From Opisthorchis felineus (taxonomy: Eukaryota > Platyhelminthes > Trematoda > Opisthorchiida > Opisthorchiidae), in assembly GCA_004794785.1 (NCBI GenBank), contig SJOL01002175.1:17391-81390 (forward strand): 64,000 nt of DNA. The letters run 5' to 3'. The notes beneath the pieces are model-generated. The model saw only the letters and a program-made list of their open reading frames with translations, was not told the origin of the DNA and made no database searches. The translations under genes and the position numbers were made by a program. Of the stretch, positions 10,601 through 22,450 are shown piece by piece. Positions within the stretch are counted from its first letter, which is position 1; each line of letters opens with the position of its first letter.

Positions 10601-13600
10601 CATACTTGAACACCAATTCAGACATGTGCACGGATACTTACTCATTTGTAAATTAAGACCGTGTTGACGTGAGACCGCGTTGAATCTCAGCTGAGTCTTT
10701 CGTTCATAATGTCCTTCATATGAATGTGCTACACAAAAGCTGCCTCATGTTTCATTTGGAGCGATATTCAAGACATCGTACGTTGCTGGTAGCTGGCCTA
10801 TCAGATACGAACAAAATCATAGGACGACGCTTACTACCGACTGACCTGTTCCTAAATTCGTATGCACAAACCTAGCTAATCCATCCGCCTATGGCTTTCG
10901 CGGTTTATTGACCCTAGAACTCTGTGCAGAAGTGCAGTGAGGGGGCCCATGCTGTCAGGTGATCCAGCAGGCGATCCTCACGCAGCTCTATCATGTTTTT
11001 TTCTTGTGTGACCATACGCAACCCGTTTGTATTCTTTGACAATGCATTTTTGTCCATCTCTGCTCAAACCAACCCCTCACTTGAGAATTGTTCTCATCCA
11101 CTCTTGGATAATAGTTCTCGTTTCCCTTTGGGTTAAATGACAGCTACGTACCGAAAGCTTGCCACTGTTAGACAATTTGTACAGTGTTCCCCCACTGGAA
11201 CTAGGAAACCACACTTGCTTTTCGAAGGTGTTTGTTTGGGAACTCAAAGGCATACATCTTTACTGTGAGCAAAGAATTTGACTGGTGCATCCTCAATTTT
11301 TTTTTTGGGGGGGGGGAGTGGGGATGAGTAGATGGAAGGAAGGGAACTCGCTATTCAGAGGCAAACGCTTGTTAATTGAAATCTAATTAATGGCATTGTT
11401 TTCTGTTATTAATCTTATCGATTTTATTGGTTTTATATGTATTGTCTGTTGTGTTCCCCCAGTAGTTTCCGTCTCGTTGTGTAGGGTTGGAAGTGCTGGT
11501 GTTTATTAAATCCGACGTTGTCTGACTGTGTGAGCAAGATTGACACGGGTAGTAGTTGATTGATGAACTTGGTTAAGCACCATATTGAAGGTAATGCTTA
11601 GGCCCGCTATACAGTAATTTGTGTGAGTATACTTACTGTACCACCTGGAGTAACCAGTGTCGTTTCCACTGTTTCTGGTTCCAGGAAGAACCCGCTGCAT
11701 CCGCTGCCAAACCCACTCTAGATGAGGACGGAGATCTGGACATGGAAGATGGTGACCGTTATGGAGACGAATTGGATATGCCGGGTCAAAAGTTTGATAG
11801 CAAGCAACGGCAGTCCATCCGGAACTTGCGTATCCGTGAAGACACGGCCAAGTATTTGTTCAACCTGGACCCAAACAGTGCCTACTACGATCCGAAAACC
11901 AGAGCGATGCGTGAAAACCCATTTGAAGGGACTGGCAAACCGGAATCCGAGGTTCCATTTGCCGGTGACAACTTTGTTCGCTTTGATGGTGAGGTGCAGG
12001 ATATGGTACGACGCCAGGTGTTTGCTTGGGAAATGCAGAACAAGCTCGGTTTGGATGTTCATCTACAAGTAGGTTCATCAGCAATTTTCTTCCATCCCTC
12101 TGTACGGTATGCTTTGATTGTGAGTACTGATCAGATGAAACGCATAGTGTGCATAGCTTTTCTGATGTGGGCACTTTGATCCTGTTTGTTTACTGACCGA
12201 AAGGTAAAATAAATCTCCAATGAATTCAGCGTACGTTCTTCACTCGGGTAGACTCGCCTTATGCTCAGTGAAATTTGCTTCCACCTGTTATAGCTTTATT
12301 AGTACTTCCGAAAATGAGCCTAACGGTTCCAATTACCCGATGACAATAAACTGGACAGATGTTTGAATATTTTAGGCAAATACATCACCTCCCGAAGCAT
12401 CACTCTCATTGATTCTGTCTTTCTATTCTTCAACTATAGGCAGATCCAACTCGTTTGGAGTTTTTGGCCAAAAAGGTTTCCAAAGCCAAGTCAGATGTTC
12501 AGTCACGTGTGCGTGAAGAGATTTTGGATCGATACGGTGGCCATGAACACCTGGAGCCCATTGCACCAGAACTGTTGCTTGGTCAGTGGGAGGCCTATGC
12601 AGAGTATTCACCTACCGGACGGGTAATCAAAGGTGCCGAAAAGCCGACTGTCAAGTCAAGATATGAGGAGGATGTGTACATCAACAATCATTCTGTAAGT
12701 TTTCTCTAACTTCGCTTCATACCGCCTTGGAATTACACCTGCAGACTCTTTTAGACGTGGGCTTTTCCTAAGCTGTTTGTGAATTTTGTGACATTTTGAC
12801 CGGACGTAACGACGCTTAGTGGGATTAGTAACCTCTGAAAGGTGAACAAGGTTCTCGTGATTTGTATCAACCCATCCTTCTGTGGCTCATGTACTTATTG
12901 TGTGTAGAAACGATTCTCCGAGTGGAGGCTCGTTTTTTGACATAACACCGATGGGATCCGAATTGGTGCTTATCCGTTTTGAGTACTGATAGGGGCGCAA
13001 ATTCCCCCGGAAGGGGGGGGCAGGTTCAGCTCGCTGAGGGTGAACAGTAGGATAGTACTGTGCGTTTTCCGCAGTCACTTCAAACAAAAGCTTCCAAGGA
13101 AACGATTTTTTTTCTTGATCCTAATATTCTGGAACAGGAGGAGACATTCTATTCAGTAGTTCGCTCTTTGTCTCTGTGTTTTTCCTCACGTATTTCCCTA
13201 TTTTGCAATTCGCTTTTTTATTGCAGTCTGTCTGGGGCTCATATTGGTTCAATGGTCAGTGGGGTTACAAGTGTTGTCATTCCTTGTTGAAAGAATCCTA
13301 CTGTGTCGGTGAGAAGAACAAGGAAAAGGAGAAACAAAACTATCCAGAGATCCCTGACGACGACCCAACTGGTGGTGCATTGCTCAAACCGCCACCAATG
13401 CCCACGGATATGGACTCAGATGATGGCGCAGACAAGCGCAAGTCCTCAGGTAATCGTGGTCGCAAGCGAAAGAAGAGCAAAGGCAGTCAAAGCAGCCGCT
13501 CCTCGAGTTCCTCTTCATCCAGTTCTTCCAGCTCTTCGAGTGATGGCTCGTCTTCATCCGATACTCCGGAAAGGACTACAGATGGTGGTGGGAACGCACT

Positions 13601-14081
13601 CAAGGAAGGCATCAATCAAGACATTGAGTCAGACGCTGACCAAAAGTCTGAGTCGGATGAGGAAGAGAAACGTCTAGCCGAAGAACAAGCTTCAGCAGAA
13701 AGGGCGAAAGAGATCGCCCGTTCAGAGGCCCGTCGTGAACGAATCCGTGCCCAGCGAGCGGAGAAGAAGAAGAGACGCCAACACAAAAGGGTGGACAAGA
13801 ATACCAATAAAAAGCGGCGGAGACGACACGATAGTTCGTCCAGTTCGTCCTCCAGTAGCGATTCTGAAGTTGATTTGGAAGCTCTACAAGAACAGAAGAT
13901 TCAGGAGGCGATTAAGCGTGAGAAGGCTCGGTTGTTAGAAGTCGAATCCTATCTATCCATGGATGAACGCAAGCGACCTTACAATTCGTTGGCGGAGGTC
14001 AAAAAACCGACGGCAGAGGAGATGGAGGCTTATTATCGCACCAGAGTGAACAGGGATGATCCAATGTCCCATTTTATGTGA
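7179..14081 (+). CDS. SLU7: Pre-mRNA-splicing factor SLU7, five exons
   Basis: SLU7 acts in the second catalytic step of splicing in the nucleus, where it helps select the 3' splice site with PRP18. Coding exons are 7179-7610, 9496-9720, 11685-12068, 12440-12694 and 13227-14081 (2151 bases, 716 residues). Every junction is GT-AG and phase 0. The N-terminal block has INPHIPQYI and PWYY, and the CCHC zinc knuckle uses C125, C128, H133 and C138. The core includes [46 protein letters not shown] and WGYKCCHS. The C-terminus has MDERKRPYN and DDPMSHF. It is longer than the human protein (586 residues) mainly through serine runs at about 521-542 and 635-643 and Lys/Arg clusters in the last exon. An in-frame stop upstream supports the start. 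No canonical AATAAA is seen close downstream. Confidence 0.95.
8740..9025 (+). mobile_element. Penelope-like terminal fragment split by a SINE
   Basis: The left part ends gagcgaacaaaccaaccacc then atctacgct. The right part resumes at tctacgctacgtgggctacc and aacatttc. Joined in the reader's mind, this parallels the 3' ends of the other Penelope-like copies at 35319-35351 and 63020-63057 (acctgagctaccaac). The upstream arm is too diverged to follow with confidence beyond about 8740. Confidence 0.55.
8794..8994 (-). mobile_element. SINE-1, minus-strand, with 9-bp target-site duplication
   Basis: This complete copy has a 3' tail of AATAAT repeats on the left (minus-strand end), body tggcatggcagctaggtac, box B ggttcgaatcacg-type region read from the plus strand as gggttcgaatcacg, and head gagctcgagataacttggtg. 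The sequence tctacgcta is present on both sides (8785-8793 and 8995-9003), matching a target-site duplication. It is inserted into a Penelope-like end within SLU7 intron 1. Confidence 0.8.
9496..9720 (+). CDS. SLU7: SLU7 exon 2
   Basis: It encodes residues 145-219 and begins [17 protein letters not shown]. It contains the conserved [21 protein letters not shown] segment in two halves and a lysine-rich helix ([19 protein letters not shown]). The donor is gttagt. Confidence 0.92.
9721..11684 (+). other. SLU7 intron 2
   Basis: Donor gttagt, acceptor ggttccag. It holds an HR repeat fragment (10681-10775) and a poly-T/poly-G run near 11300-11320. An 88-codon open frame on the minus strand (10365-10631, including [20 protein letters not shown]) matches nothing I know, and I do not call it a gene. 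Confidence 0.8.
10681..10775 (+). repeat. HR repeat fragment, plus orientation
   Basis: The order of blocks tgaatctcagctgagtcttt, cgttcataatgtccttcat, tgaatgtgctacacaaaagc, tgcctcatgtttcatttgga and gcgatattcaagac matches the HR repeat seen best at 48300-48425. It carries no coding sequence. Confidence 0.6.
11685..12068 (+). CDS. SLU7: SLU7 exon 3
   Basis: It encodes residues 220-347: an acidic segment ([12 protein letters not shown]), [16 protein letters not shown], then the most conserved part of the family, [19 protein letters not shown] and [13 protein letters not shown], and [13 protein letters not shown]. It ends LDVHLQ before donor gtaggt. Confidence 0.93.
12069..12439 (+). other. SLU7 intron 3
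   Basis: Donor gtaggt, acceptor caactatag. It is 371 bases long with no repeat or other feature recognised. Confidence 0.85.
12440..12694 (+). CDS. SLU7: SLU7 exon 4
   Basis: It encodes residues 348-432: [51 protein letters not shown] and [12 protein letters not shown]. The order and spacing agree with the known family. The donor is gtaagt. Confidence 0.93.
12695..13226 (+). other. SLU7 intron 4
   Basis: Donor gtaagt, acceptor ttattgcag. It is 532 bases long with a poly-G run near 13012 and no feature recognised. Confidence 0.85.
13227..14081 (+). CDS. SLU7: SLU7 exon 5 (last)
   Basis: It encodes residues 433-716. The start [18 protein letters not shown] continues the conserved core. Then follow proline/acidic sequence, an RKRKKSK basic patch, a run of about 20 mostly serine residues (encoded by mixed TCC, TCT, TCA, TCG and AGT codons), an acidic then Arg/Lys-rich helix, KKRRRRHD, a nine-serine run, and the conserved end MDERKRPYN to DDPMSHFM. 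The stop is TGA at 14079-14081. The mixed codons argue that the serine runs are kept at protein level and are not fresh trinucleotide slippage. Confidence 0.94.
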   Translation, partial: SVWGSYWFNGQWGYKCCHSLLKESYCVGEKNKEKEKQNYPEIPDDDPTGGALLKPPPMPTDMDSDDGADKRKSSGNRGRKRKKSKGSQSSRSSSSSSSSSSSSSSDGSSSSDTPERTTDGGGNALKEGINQDIESDADQKSESDEEEKRLAEEQASAERAKEIARSEARRERIRAQRAEKKKRRQHKRVDKNTNKKRRRRHDSSSSSSSSSDSEVDLEALQEQKIQEAIKREKARLLEVESYLSMDERKRPYNSLAEVKKPTAEEMEAYYRTRVNRDDPMSHFM

Positions 14082-15204
14082 TACACTCGCGTGCACACTT
14101 TCTTCCTGTACATAACTGACAGTCTTTAATCATACTCTAATTCGTCTACCTCTCTATTTATTTCGTTGCGCTTGTGCCTGTAGGTCAAAGGTGGGTTAGC
14201 AAAGGCCACTCCATGCAAGGAAACGGACAGCCACTACCGATATAGGTCACCAATCAGGACCTTGTAAGTCCCGGCAATAACAGGCTCGAAAAATTGGGAG
14301 GCGAGTCAGCAGCATACTGGAAAAGCCAATCTGGTATACTACTTGTGAGTAGGCAGAGTCAGCTGACAAGAAGCAATCACGAGTAGACCTCAGTTCACTT
14401 TAATAACAGTAACCTCTTCATACAGTTTTTCAGGGAAGATTGATCTCACTATGAGCGATTGATCTTGTTTTCGTAAACAATACGACGCTGTCTTCACGAT
14501 TTTGTGACCGTTAACTATAAGACAGCTGTACAGGGTAAATTTACTCCCAGCACAATCGTAAAAGTTGCAATCCATTTCATAAGCGAATTTTATGAACAAC
14601 GTACTGGATGGATGAAGTTTTATTCGTCCGAATCGAATGGATTTTTTCTGCTCCAGCGCTTGGTTACGGTGGGACTAACTGAGTTACAAAAACTAGATTC
14701 AAAATGTAACCTAAGAAAACTGTCTGTCGGTGAAGTCATCACAGGAAAAGATGGTGTGAAAACCCATTCCACATTTCGGCTTCGGTGAGCGGAACGTTTC
14801 TCGTGACAACGTTGCTACCTGAGATGCCCACCATAACGATGAGTGCATCGCCAGTTTCACGATGAAATGAGAATTACTCGATTTCGGGGAAGACGATGTC
14901 AAGCTTTCAAAGGCGAACTGGCTGCCCCTGCTTTGCTTAATAGCGAAGGAGGAGGACTTCCCACCGTCTAAGCAATCATGTTGAAAATTTGGAAGGCAGA
15001 TATATGCAGTGGCTCCTATCTAAAAGCGTCTTTGATGTGATGCGATAATCGTTGGGGCGTCACTCTAGTTGCCACTGCTTCCAGGTCACTCACAGATATC
15101 AACCTATGCAGGTTTACCAACATTCACCGAAGGCAAAGTCGTGAAAATCTAACAGGATTCTATCCAGCTTTAACTTGTGTTAACTTCTCGAACGCAGTCA
15201 CAGA
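14082..15204. other. 3' flank of SLU7, nothing recognised
   Basis: The SLU7 3' UTR must begin here, but no AATAAA lies within several hundred bases. The short frames on both strands (for example 14504-14788) carry no motif I recognise. Confidence 0.4.
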
Positions 15205-16110
15205 TAGGGGTTCATCCTCATCATTGACAGCAACACCAGGTGAGGACACTGGTACTTCAGTGCCGTACAACCATGTCAGCTTATTTGAATAAAGCCTTAT
15301 AGTAGAAAGAAGAAAGGGAGGGGGACCTTGGGCTAGTCTTCAACAAACATCCGAGATGCCTACACCTCCACCACTCAGTCAGACAATCTGGATAGAAACG
15401 GACAGCGTGAATACCACTGACACCGGCAAGCCGCCGTATCATCCAGTGTCTTCAGCCAAGCATAGAGAGGGTCACGTGGACCCCATCCAGCAAGACGAAC
15501 CGCACAACCAGCGCCCAAACTTTTCGTAACATTCCTCAATCTCTTCTGCCATATCAACTTCCGTCCACTTCTAGGTTTCTGCCATTCCGAACTAGACACG
15601 GAGAACAGTGCTTGTCTCTGTAGGTAGTAACTGGGCATGTGTGACGCATCCCGACCACCTTAGCTTGCAGTGCTGCAGGCATTCTTTGAGGAGAGTACGC
15701 TCTGCTTTACCAAGGACCCGTCTTCTGATCACATTGCGAATTCGCTGGTGCCAATCAGTTCCAGCTATACTTCTGGGAAATCAGTGGTCAGAGACCTGAA
15801 GTTGTCTTAGATCCTCCACCCGAACCAGCCAAGTCTCGCAGCCTACAAAAATACAGACCATACTGTAGTCTGACACACGCGTACTTTGAGACCCAGCGGT
15901 ATGCCTTTTTGACGCCACAAATGGCGCAACTTGGCAAACGCAGTTCTAGCCTTCGATATTCGTGAGTTCACTTCGTGTGTCACACTACCGTCAAAGCGAA
16001 TGCTATTTCCAAGATAAGTATAGTGTTCCACAGCCTCTAGTGTCACTCATTCAATTCTCGAAGACGTGTACAAATACTCTTCGTCCTGCAGCATGGCTGT
16101 AACTTAGGCG
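15205..16110 (-). mobile_element. LINE family A copy, 3' half, minus strand
   Basis: On the minus strand, AVEHYTYLGNSIRFDGSV and SRISKARTAFAKLRHLWR (16046-15843) mark the region after the RT palm. A frameshifted linker follows, then RKLIWQKRLRNVTKSLGA, RLAGWGPRDPLYAWLKTL and CPFLSRLSD with a stop at 15375. The 3' UTR shares with the copy at 1-471 the signals ataaggctttattcaaataa and a final gtgttgctgtcaatgatgag tail. The 5' part is truncated near 16110. Confidence 0.75.
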
Positions 16111-19100
16111 GCATGGAAATGTTCATGGAGAAAACCTTCAAAAATTGAAGGAAGAACAAAATTTCCTCAACTGGTTGGATCACTCCTTCGAGAATGAACA
16201 TGGCGAGTGGAAACCTCTGTATTATCCATCTCTAGTCATTAGTCGATCGTCATGTTAAACGGCTGCAACAATCTCCCAGCATATTATCTTGGTGTTCTCT
16301 ATTGGACTATCCGAAGACCTTCCGGTAGGCAAGTCCGTGCCTTAACCACTGACCAGATAGAACGTGGATCGATTGACCGCTTGAAAACTCGATGCTTATT
16401 GACTTTCCAATATCTATCCTTCTTCCGTTGTTATGTAAGGGTAGATATCCGTTGTAAGACATCTTGCTTTCGGGTCGTGTTCGAGTTCCGGATTACGTCA
16501 ATGGCGGGGACTGGTGATTATCATGTCGCATTGATGTTTCTCACTCAAACGCGCGAGATTATTGAATATCTGGCACCTCTGCAGATGCGGCGAAGTATTT
16601 AATCCGGACAGGGCTAAATTTGTATTACAGCTCAGAAAGCGTTCGGTACAGTTTTCAGTAAACGAGTAAATGCTCTTTGTGGAGGTATTTTGGTGTTCCA
16701 AATTTGAATATCCTAAGCCTGTTCAAGTTGGCACTATCTCTAACCTTCTATCGCAACTGAAAGAGTGGAGACAAGGAGTTGTTTTTCCCACTATTAGGAC
16801 CGAATCTACAGAGTTTCTTCACAATACCATATTCGGAACAGATTAACATCGTCTTCAGCCAGATGCGTTCATTTTCGCACACACAGATTGCAGTTATCAA
16901 CGTACCACAAACTTGGTCGGCTCTGACCCACTAAATTCCGGTCATAAAAGTTGCATTGTGGTCAATCCTGGACAAACAAACTTCACACTCAAGTCACACC
17001 AAACGAACTGCCATTAGCCACGTTGGTATGGCTGCACGATTCATATCTTTTTTTACAAATCAGTCAATCCTATCATTAACTCACGAAAAAGTCTTTTACC
17101 GTACACAAAGCGACAGGTTCGCATCACTTAAAACGTGTAACTAGTCGTAACCGTGTGTACGTACTTTTTCTCCAATGACTGTGATGGAGCGGCATCCCCC
17201 ACCAACGGACACCATGTATTAGTCGGGGTCAGGACACATGTCCCAGAGGTCGTTGTCAAATTAGTGATTGCGAATAAACAGTTTGACTACAAGCGAATCA
17301 GTCAGTTCGATAGGTCAGGGGAGCGCGTAGTTTGCCGTCACGTATAAACGCAATGGGGATTGTACCATTTATCTAGTTTTTTCTGCCCAAGTATGTTTTG
17401 CGACCTCCAATAATTCACACTACTAGAACGGCCTGAGTCAGTCCATGTATTCCGGCAGGTACGCGTCAAAAGAACCAATGTGAATCAGTCTGTTTCACTG
17501 TAAGTTATCAGCGAGGCAGGAAAGTCGGAGCATTTCCATAAGATACCAAGTCCGTTAGCACTTATCGAGATGACGACATTCCGATCGTTTCATACACACT
17601 CAAAGGCAATAATCAACCGCATGTTCTTTTTATGGTGACTGCTGATGCATGCAGACGGTATTTTACAAAGTTGAGGGTGCACTTACGATAGCCTCGGAAC
17701 AGGTGTCAGTCTATTGGGAAAACCACAATAGGAAACCCCGCCCCATCGTTCCCCAATGGCCCCTTTCGTCCGTCAAGCGGGGACCATATCGCCGAACTTC
17801 GAAGAAGGATTCGGACGTTTCACTTATGCTCCTGGTTTCCATCAAAAACCATTTAATCAGTGGACAAACGTAAACATGCCGACCAGTTCCTCTGTATAAG
17901 GTCATGCATTTAGGCACCTCAGAGTTTACACCGCTGGTTGTTTTTGCCACAGAACTAAAGGGTCCAGTTTCCATCGGCAATCTGTGAGCTGTTGCAGTCA
18001 TGTTGCTTCCTTCAGTATGTATTCACTGAAAGGATACCTCACTTGAACGATGTGACTTTACAGTGATCGTTTTAGGTTGATCTGCTTACTTAACAGAGTT
18101 AGCTACTAGACTTACTTCGACCCACTTTGTTAATCGTGCTACCGCGTAGGAATTTTTGCCGTAGGTTTATCCAGTCGTGTAGTTAGGATGAATTTCCAAG
18201 CCATTCGGTTCAATACGGCTGTAGGTTCCCCACTTATAGTGGAAATGATTTAGAGCTGGTCTATTTTTCTGAAGCGTTGACACCCAAGTGACTTCAAATC
18301 GGACACCACAGAATACTGTCACTGCTCTATTATATTATGAGTAGTGTGATTGTTCCGCATTTCCACTAGGATGCACGAAGTTCTATGGAGCAGAGGTGTG
18401 AACCTTACCTTAATACCGTTTACCTTTCTATACCCCAAGCTTCGTGACTGGGACCCTGGTGTTTATTCAAAAATAAGCTATCACCACAAAAAATGGTCAG
18501 CTGGCTTCTGTCCCCCTGAATCAAAAGTTACATTAATTGTTTGCTGTCTGGCCTGGCAGCTGTTCCAATCAATGCGTTTGTGTCGCGTGACCAGAACACG
18601 TGCGCTACAGTATTCCACGTGTGTGGTCAGGGTTCAGTAAATAGTATGAACCATTTTCACCGTCAGGCTAAACACAAAATTCTCTCATTGTTCACCATCT
18701 CGTTGTCTGCTTGATATTCGATAGGCTAAAAAAAGCGTTCGATCATCACTTACCATAGGGAACTGGCTCAGCTTGTCAGGAGATCCGTGTTAAATCATTT
18801 CGGTGCTCTTGTGGGTAAGTGCCATGAGCCCTTAACCAAATAATAAGAATCGTCAACAGTTTCCTTTGAATGGTTGTTCTGTTCGGCAGTCTATTTGTGT
18901 ACACTTTAAGGGAAACCGGATTTGAGAACCTGCCACCACAAGCTGCATAATCTCGCCTGCTTCTTATGCATCCGATTGGATGGCGTCAGGCAGGAATGCT
19001 CGGTACTTCCTCTCAGCCAAGGGTCATTTCGCATCACACAGTTAGTGGGTATTCGTCCACGCTCAGATCGGGACTAGATTCATAAGGTATGATATAGTCT

Positions 19101-19324
19101 GCACGTTTTAGTCTATCAACAAACACCTTTCAGTTGGATATCTGCGTGTACATGTGAAAAACAGACAATAACAATTCAGAGTCCATCACAGATAAATCCG
19201 CCTGACACCGAATTCCAAGGGTTATCGGCAAAGAATTTCGACTTGATTTCAGTAAAACTCATTTTTGAGTATAGTTCGAAACGGTGTTGAGAGCAAATCC
19301 GCTGTGCTTCAGTGCGGATTCAGT
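16111..19324. other. No recognisable feature
   Basis: Frames of 60-116 codons occur on both strands but have no family motifs, no splice-consistent chain and no repeat I could match within the window. Confidence 0.4.
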
Positions 19325-19412
19325 GGCGACGATGTCACCTCGATTGGTGGTAAAACGTTTTCGATTCAAATGCTAGGCTCGGAGCACAGACTAACAACCG
19401 AGTACTTGACTA
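19325..19412 (+). mobile_element. Penelope-like end fragment (single arm)
   Basis: The blocks cgatgtcacctcgattggtg, then taaaacgtttt, then ctaggctcggagcacaga and ctaacaaccgag align with the right arm of the palindrome at 57260-57349. No inverted partner arm is visible on the left, so this is a decayed single end. Confidence 0.6.
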
Positions 19413-22267
19413 TATGGAAATCTAGGTTAACTTAATGTGAGCCTGCTATTTCCGGTGGTAGGATATCTGACTGAATTCTCGCCGTCCCGGTCAGAGTGAT
19501 GGACAAGTTTTCGTCAGAAAAGCCTTAGAGATACAGTGTTCTTGAAATCGAAGTGGTTTGGTCTAATTGTTATCGAAGCATACCCACCAGATTTGCGTTC
19601 ACGCAAACCACTGATATACGAAAATCACTACATGCAGTAGTTGCGTTAACGACTAGATTGGCATACCGCTTTCTCTTATGGGATCTCGTTGAAGAGTTCC
19701 TGATGCATCGTCAAATACTTTGTCAACAATATCTCATGATAGTTCATTAAGAATTTGATCACAGTCTTGGTGAGATGACCAGTAAAAGAATTTCCAAAGA
19801 TTCCGTTAAACGCCTTATCGAGTGACAAGAACTCTAGTTGTTTGCTCAGGTGTCACGCGTGACCAGCCGTGACCAACCGACGGAGAAGATTTTGGTTTTT
19901 TGCACTGCACTGAGCAGGACGGGAAAAGTGGCAGATAACCCGTAACATAGCCGTTTGCAGGACGAATTTCATATGGATCTACGTCCACCTACCTGGAGAT
20001 CTTGTCAGGTAGAGTTGCCACCTGGTGGTGCGCGTGATAGTGCTAATATGGAATTAGTGTACCAACTCAGATGCCCACACGTGTTTGTACTAGATTTGCA
20101 CCATTACATAAGGCATGTTTCACCGCTAAAGCACGGCCTGTCTTGCCGAAACAGGGTTCTAATTCTTCCATACAGCAGCTTACTTTCTAATCTTGAGCAG
20201 TCTACTACTGATCGCAGGTTCAGAAAGCATAATTTCAATGCGCGAGCGAGCCTACTAATAAGTTGTGTTTGCAGTACATATCATTTATTTTTTCCTGGGG
20301 GGATAAAGCCAATTTTTCACCGATCTCGTTTCACTAGTCGCGTCAGTATCTGACTGACCGAAGCCACCAGGTACGAGAAAAGAACGCTATAAATCTGCAT
20401 CAGTAAGATCGATTATTACTCAATCAGTTCTGCATCACAAGTTTTCCACTAAGGAATCGACGTTGGCACGGCAACCTGAAGCTGACGTTCACAAATATAT
20501 TTATCTACACCATTGCTGTTTCTGCCATGATTTAGTAGGTGAGCACTGGAACGCCAGAAAACGATATGTGCACTAAACGCCAAGCTGTATTAAGATATCA
20601 TACGAAGCTTTTAGTCGGGTGCTGAACTGATTTCTAATCCCCTTTCAGAGCTTGTAGTAAGAAATCAATTCCATGTACCAAACCAGTGTACGATTTTATC
20701 CATATTCTCAGGACACATTAAACAGTGTGTTCCAGATTTCTCAAATTCTGAAAATGCAACTAGCTTGGTAGCCAAAGCGGAACAAAGCAAACCAGAAGTG
20801 TTACTGGCTGTGGGACAAAGGTAGTGTATTCCACCACACTGTGAAGTTGTCTTGGGATCGCCGCAGAAACCGTCGTTTCGACTGTGAGGTACCTAAACTA
20901 TCCAAAACCACTTGAGGGAAACCGGGCAGTCCCTCGTTTGGGTTCGCTGCACGAGCGGTTTACGTCGATGGGACTCGAGACGTATAGGACTCTTGTGTGA
21001 AAGACATCACCGTCAGATAATATCTATTATATGTCGAGGAAATGTTCACTACTTAGCCGAAGCCAAATCTAACCTTCTATCATAGTAGTCTCTGTTGCGA
21101 CATGTTCCTGTACACTAAATAATGAATCGGTCTGGCTTGCAACGAATTCGCTCAAGAGTTCTAATCACGGGGGACTCCTAGGTTTAGGCAGTCGCTAAAC
21201 AACAAGCGTACATGTCGGCCGATAAGGTCATTGCCCATACCGGATATCGGAATTCAAGTTTGCTCGACTCACCAAATGTGTGAATTTCGTATATATGTGC
21301 AACACCGGTCCAGTTTCTCAACATTCCACTTTCGTGGGAAAATACTGATCACTGGTCTGTGGATGACGACCGACATATCGCCGCAGTTGGTGAAATTCTG
21401 AACAGTTCGTGGCTCGCCAAGAGGCAATCAACTCTGATAACAGCATGGGTACCGACGAATTGCCCGATAAAAGACACTTGGATCTCTGTACCAAGATTAT
21501 ACTACTGACTACTCGGGGGTGTTGCACATTTTTGCAAAAAGAATTCGGCCATCCAGAGCTTTGCATCTTTGACAGTTATTCCCTAGTATAGTCGGTCTTC
21601 GGTTTATTTACGGAGCTGAGCAATTTGGTCGCAAGGCCCCAAGCGCCAGTCGAGCTAATATTTTCAGAACTGTGCATAGCGAAGCGATGCGGTGCGTCGG
21701 TGTACAACGAAAATCCACAGCCAGCTATGCAGCCTGAGCTACCAGAATTCTTTTCAGCGACAATTTCATTTATTGTTTAGGGTTTTTTTACACAAATAGA
21801 CCCACTTCGAAAACGCCAAGTGAATGAATGAAAGGAATTTGGTGTTTGTTCCTTCGGGCTTCCAAATGGCCGGTAATTATCTATGCAATATGAGAACATT
21901 AGACGATTTCTGAGGATTCGCCTCCTGATAAAGTCACTTCAGCTTACTCTAAGAGTACTCCCGCAGAAATTGCCTTCAGTGTAATACAAGTTCTCGGGAC
22001 AGTTATAAATAAGGACATTCGGAAACTTATGAAGAAGAGGTGGACCAACCGTATTACGGGTCTGTCGGTACAGAATGTGGACACCTCGGATAGAATGGCT
22101 TTTTCTCAACAGGAGTTTCATTCTGCTGATTCTATATAATTCGTGAACTATTGGTAGTCATCTTGTAAGCACCTCCACAAAGGGAGGCTTTGAGGTTACA
22201 GTACAACAGGACCCAAGATGAGATATTGCTGATTTTCAATGGAGATTTCGTCCCATAGATGAAGGCA
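19413..22267. other. No recognisable feature
   Basis: The longest frame (19955-20353, plus strand, 132 codons) has no known motif and I do not call it a gene. No RNA gene, repeat or element could be recognised. Confidence 0.4.
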
Positions 22268-22450
22268 ATGTATGCTGAAAAGCCGAGAACCGCTGTACAG
22301 CTGTTTCATCCTTATTTGGAATCATCAGCAGTGCGTCTCTCACGAAACTTCGGTTGGGAGTCTTGAACCCGTGACCTCCCGATTAGTAGTTTGAACACTT
22401 GACCATTCAGCCACTAGCGGCTGAGCAGTGTGATTAACTCCCACTTAGAC
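22268..22450 (-). mobile_element. SINE-2, tRNA-derived, minus-strand copy
   Basis: On the minus strand the head reads gccgctagtggctgaatggt (box A region) and then cacgggttcaagactcc (box B), with tRNA-like spacing. The body follows (atgctgatgattcc-type, ggatgaaacagctgta) and the 3' part ttctcggcttttcagcat. Six copies or parts occur in the window. A further leader of some 30 bases (gagttaatcacactgctcag) lies upstream of box A in all longer copies. Confidence 0.65.

Noticed and set aside
10365..10631. An 88-codon minus-strand frame in SLU7 intron 2
   Set aside because: No known motif. It starts inside the intron with no sign of a nested gene structure.
19955..20353. A 132-codon plus-strand open frame
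   Set aside because: The composition is irregular, no family motif is seen, and the size is within what chance allows in a 64-kb window.
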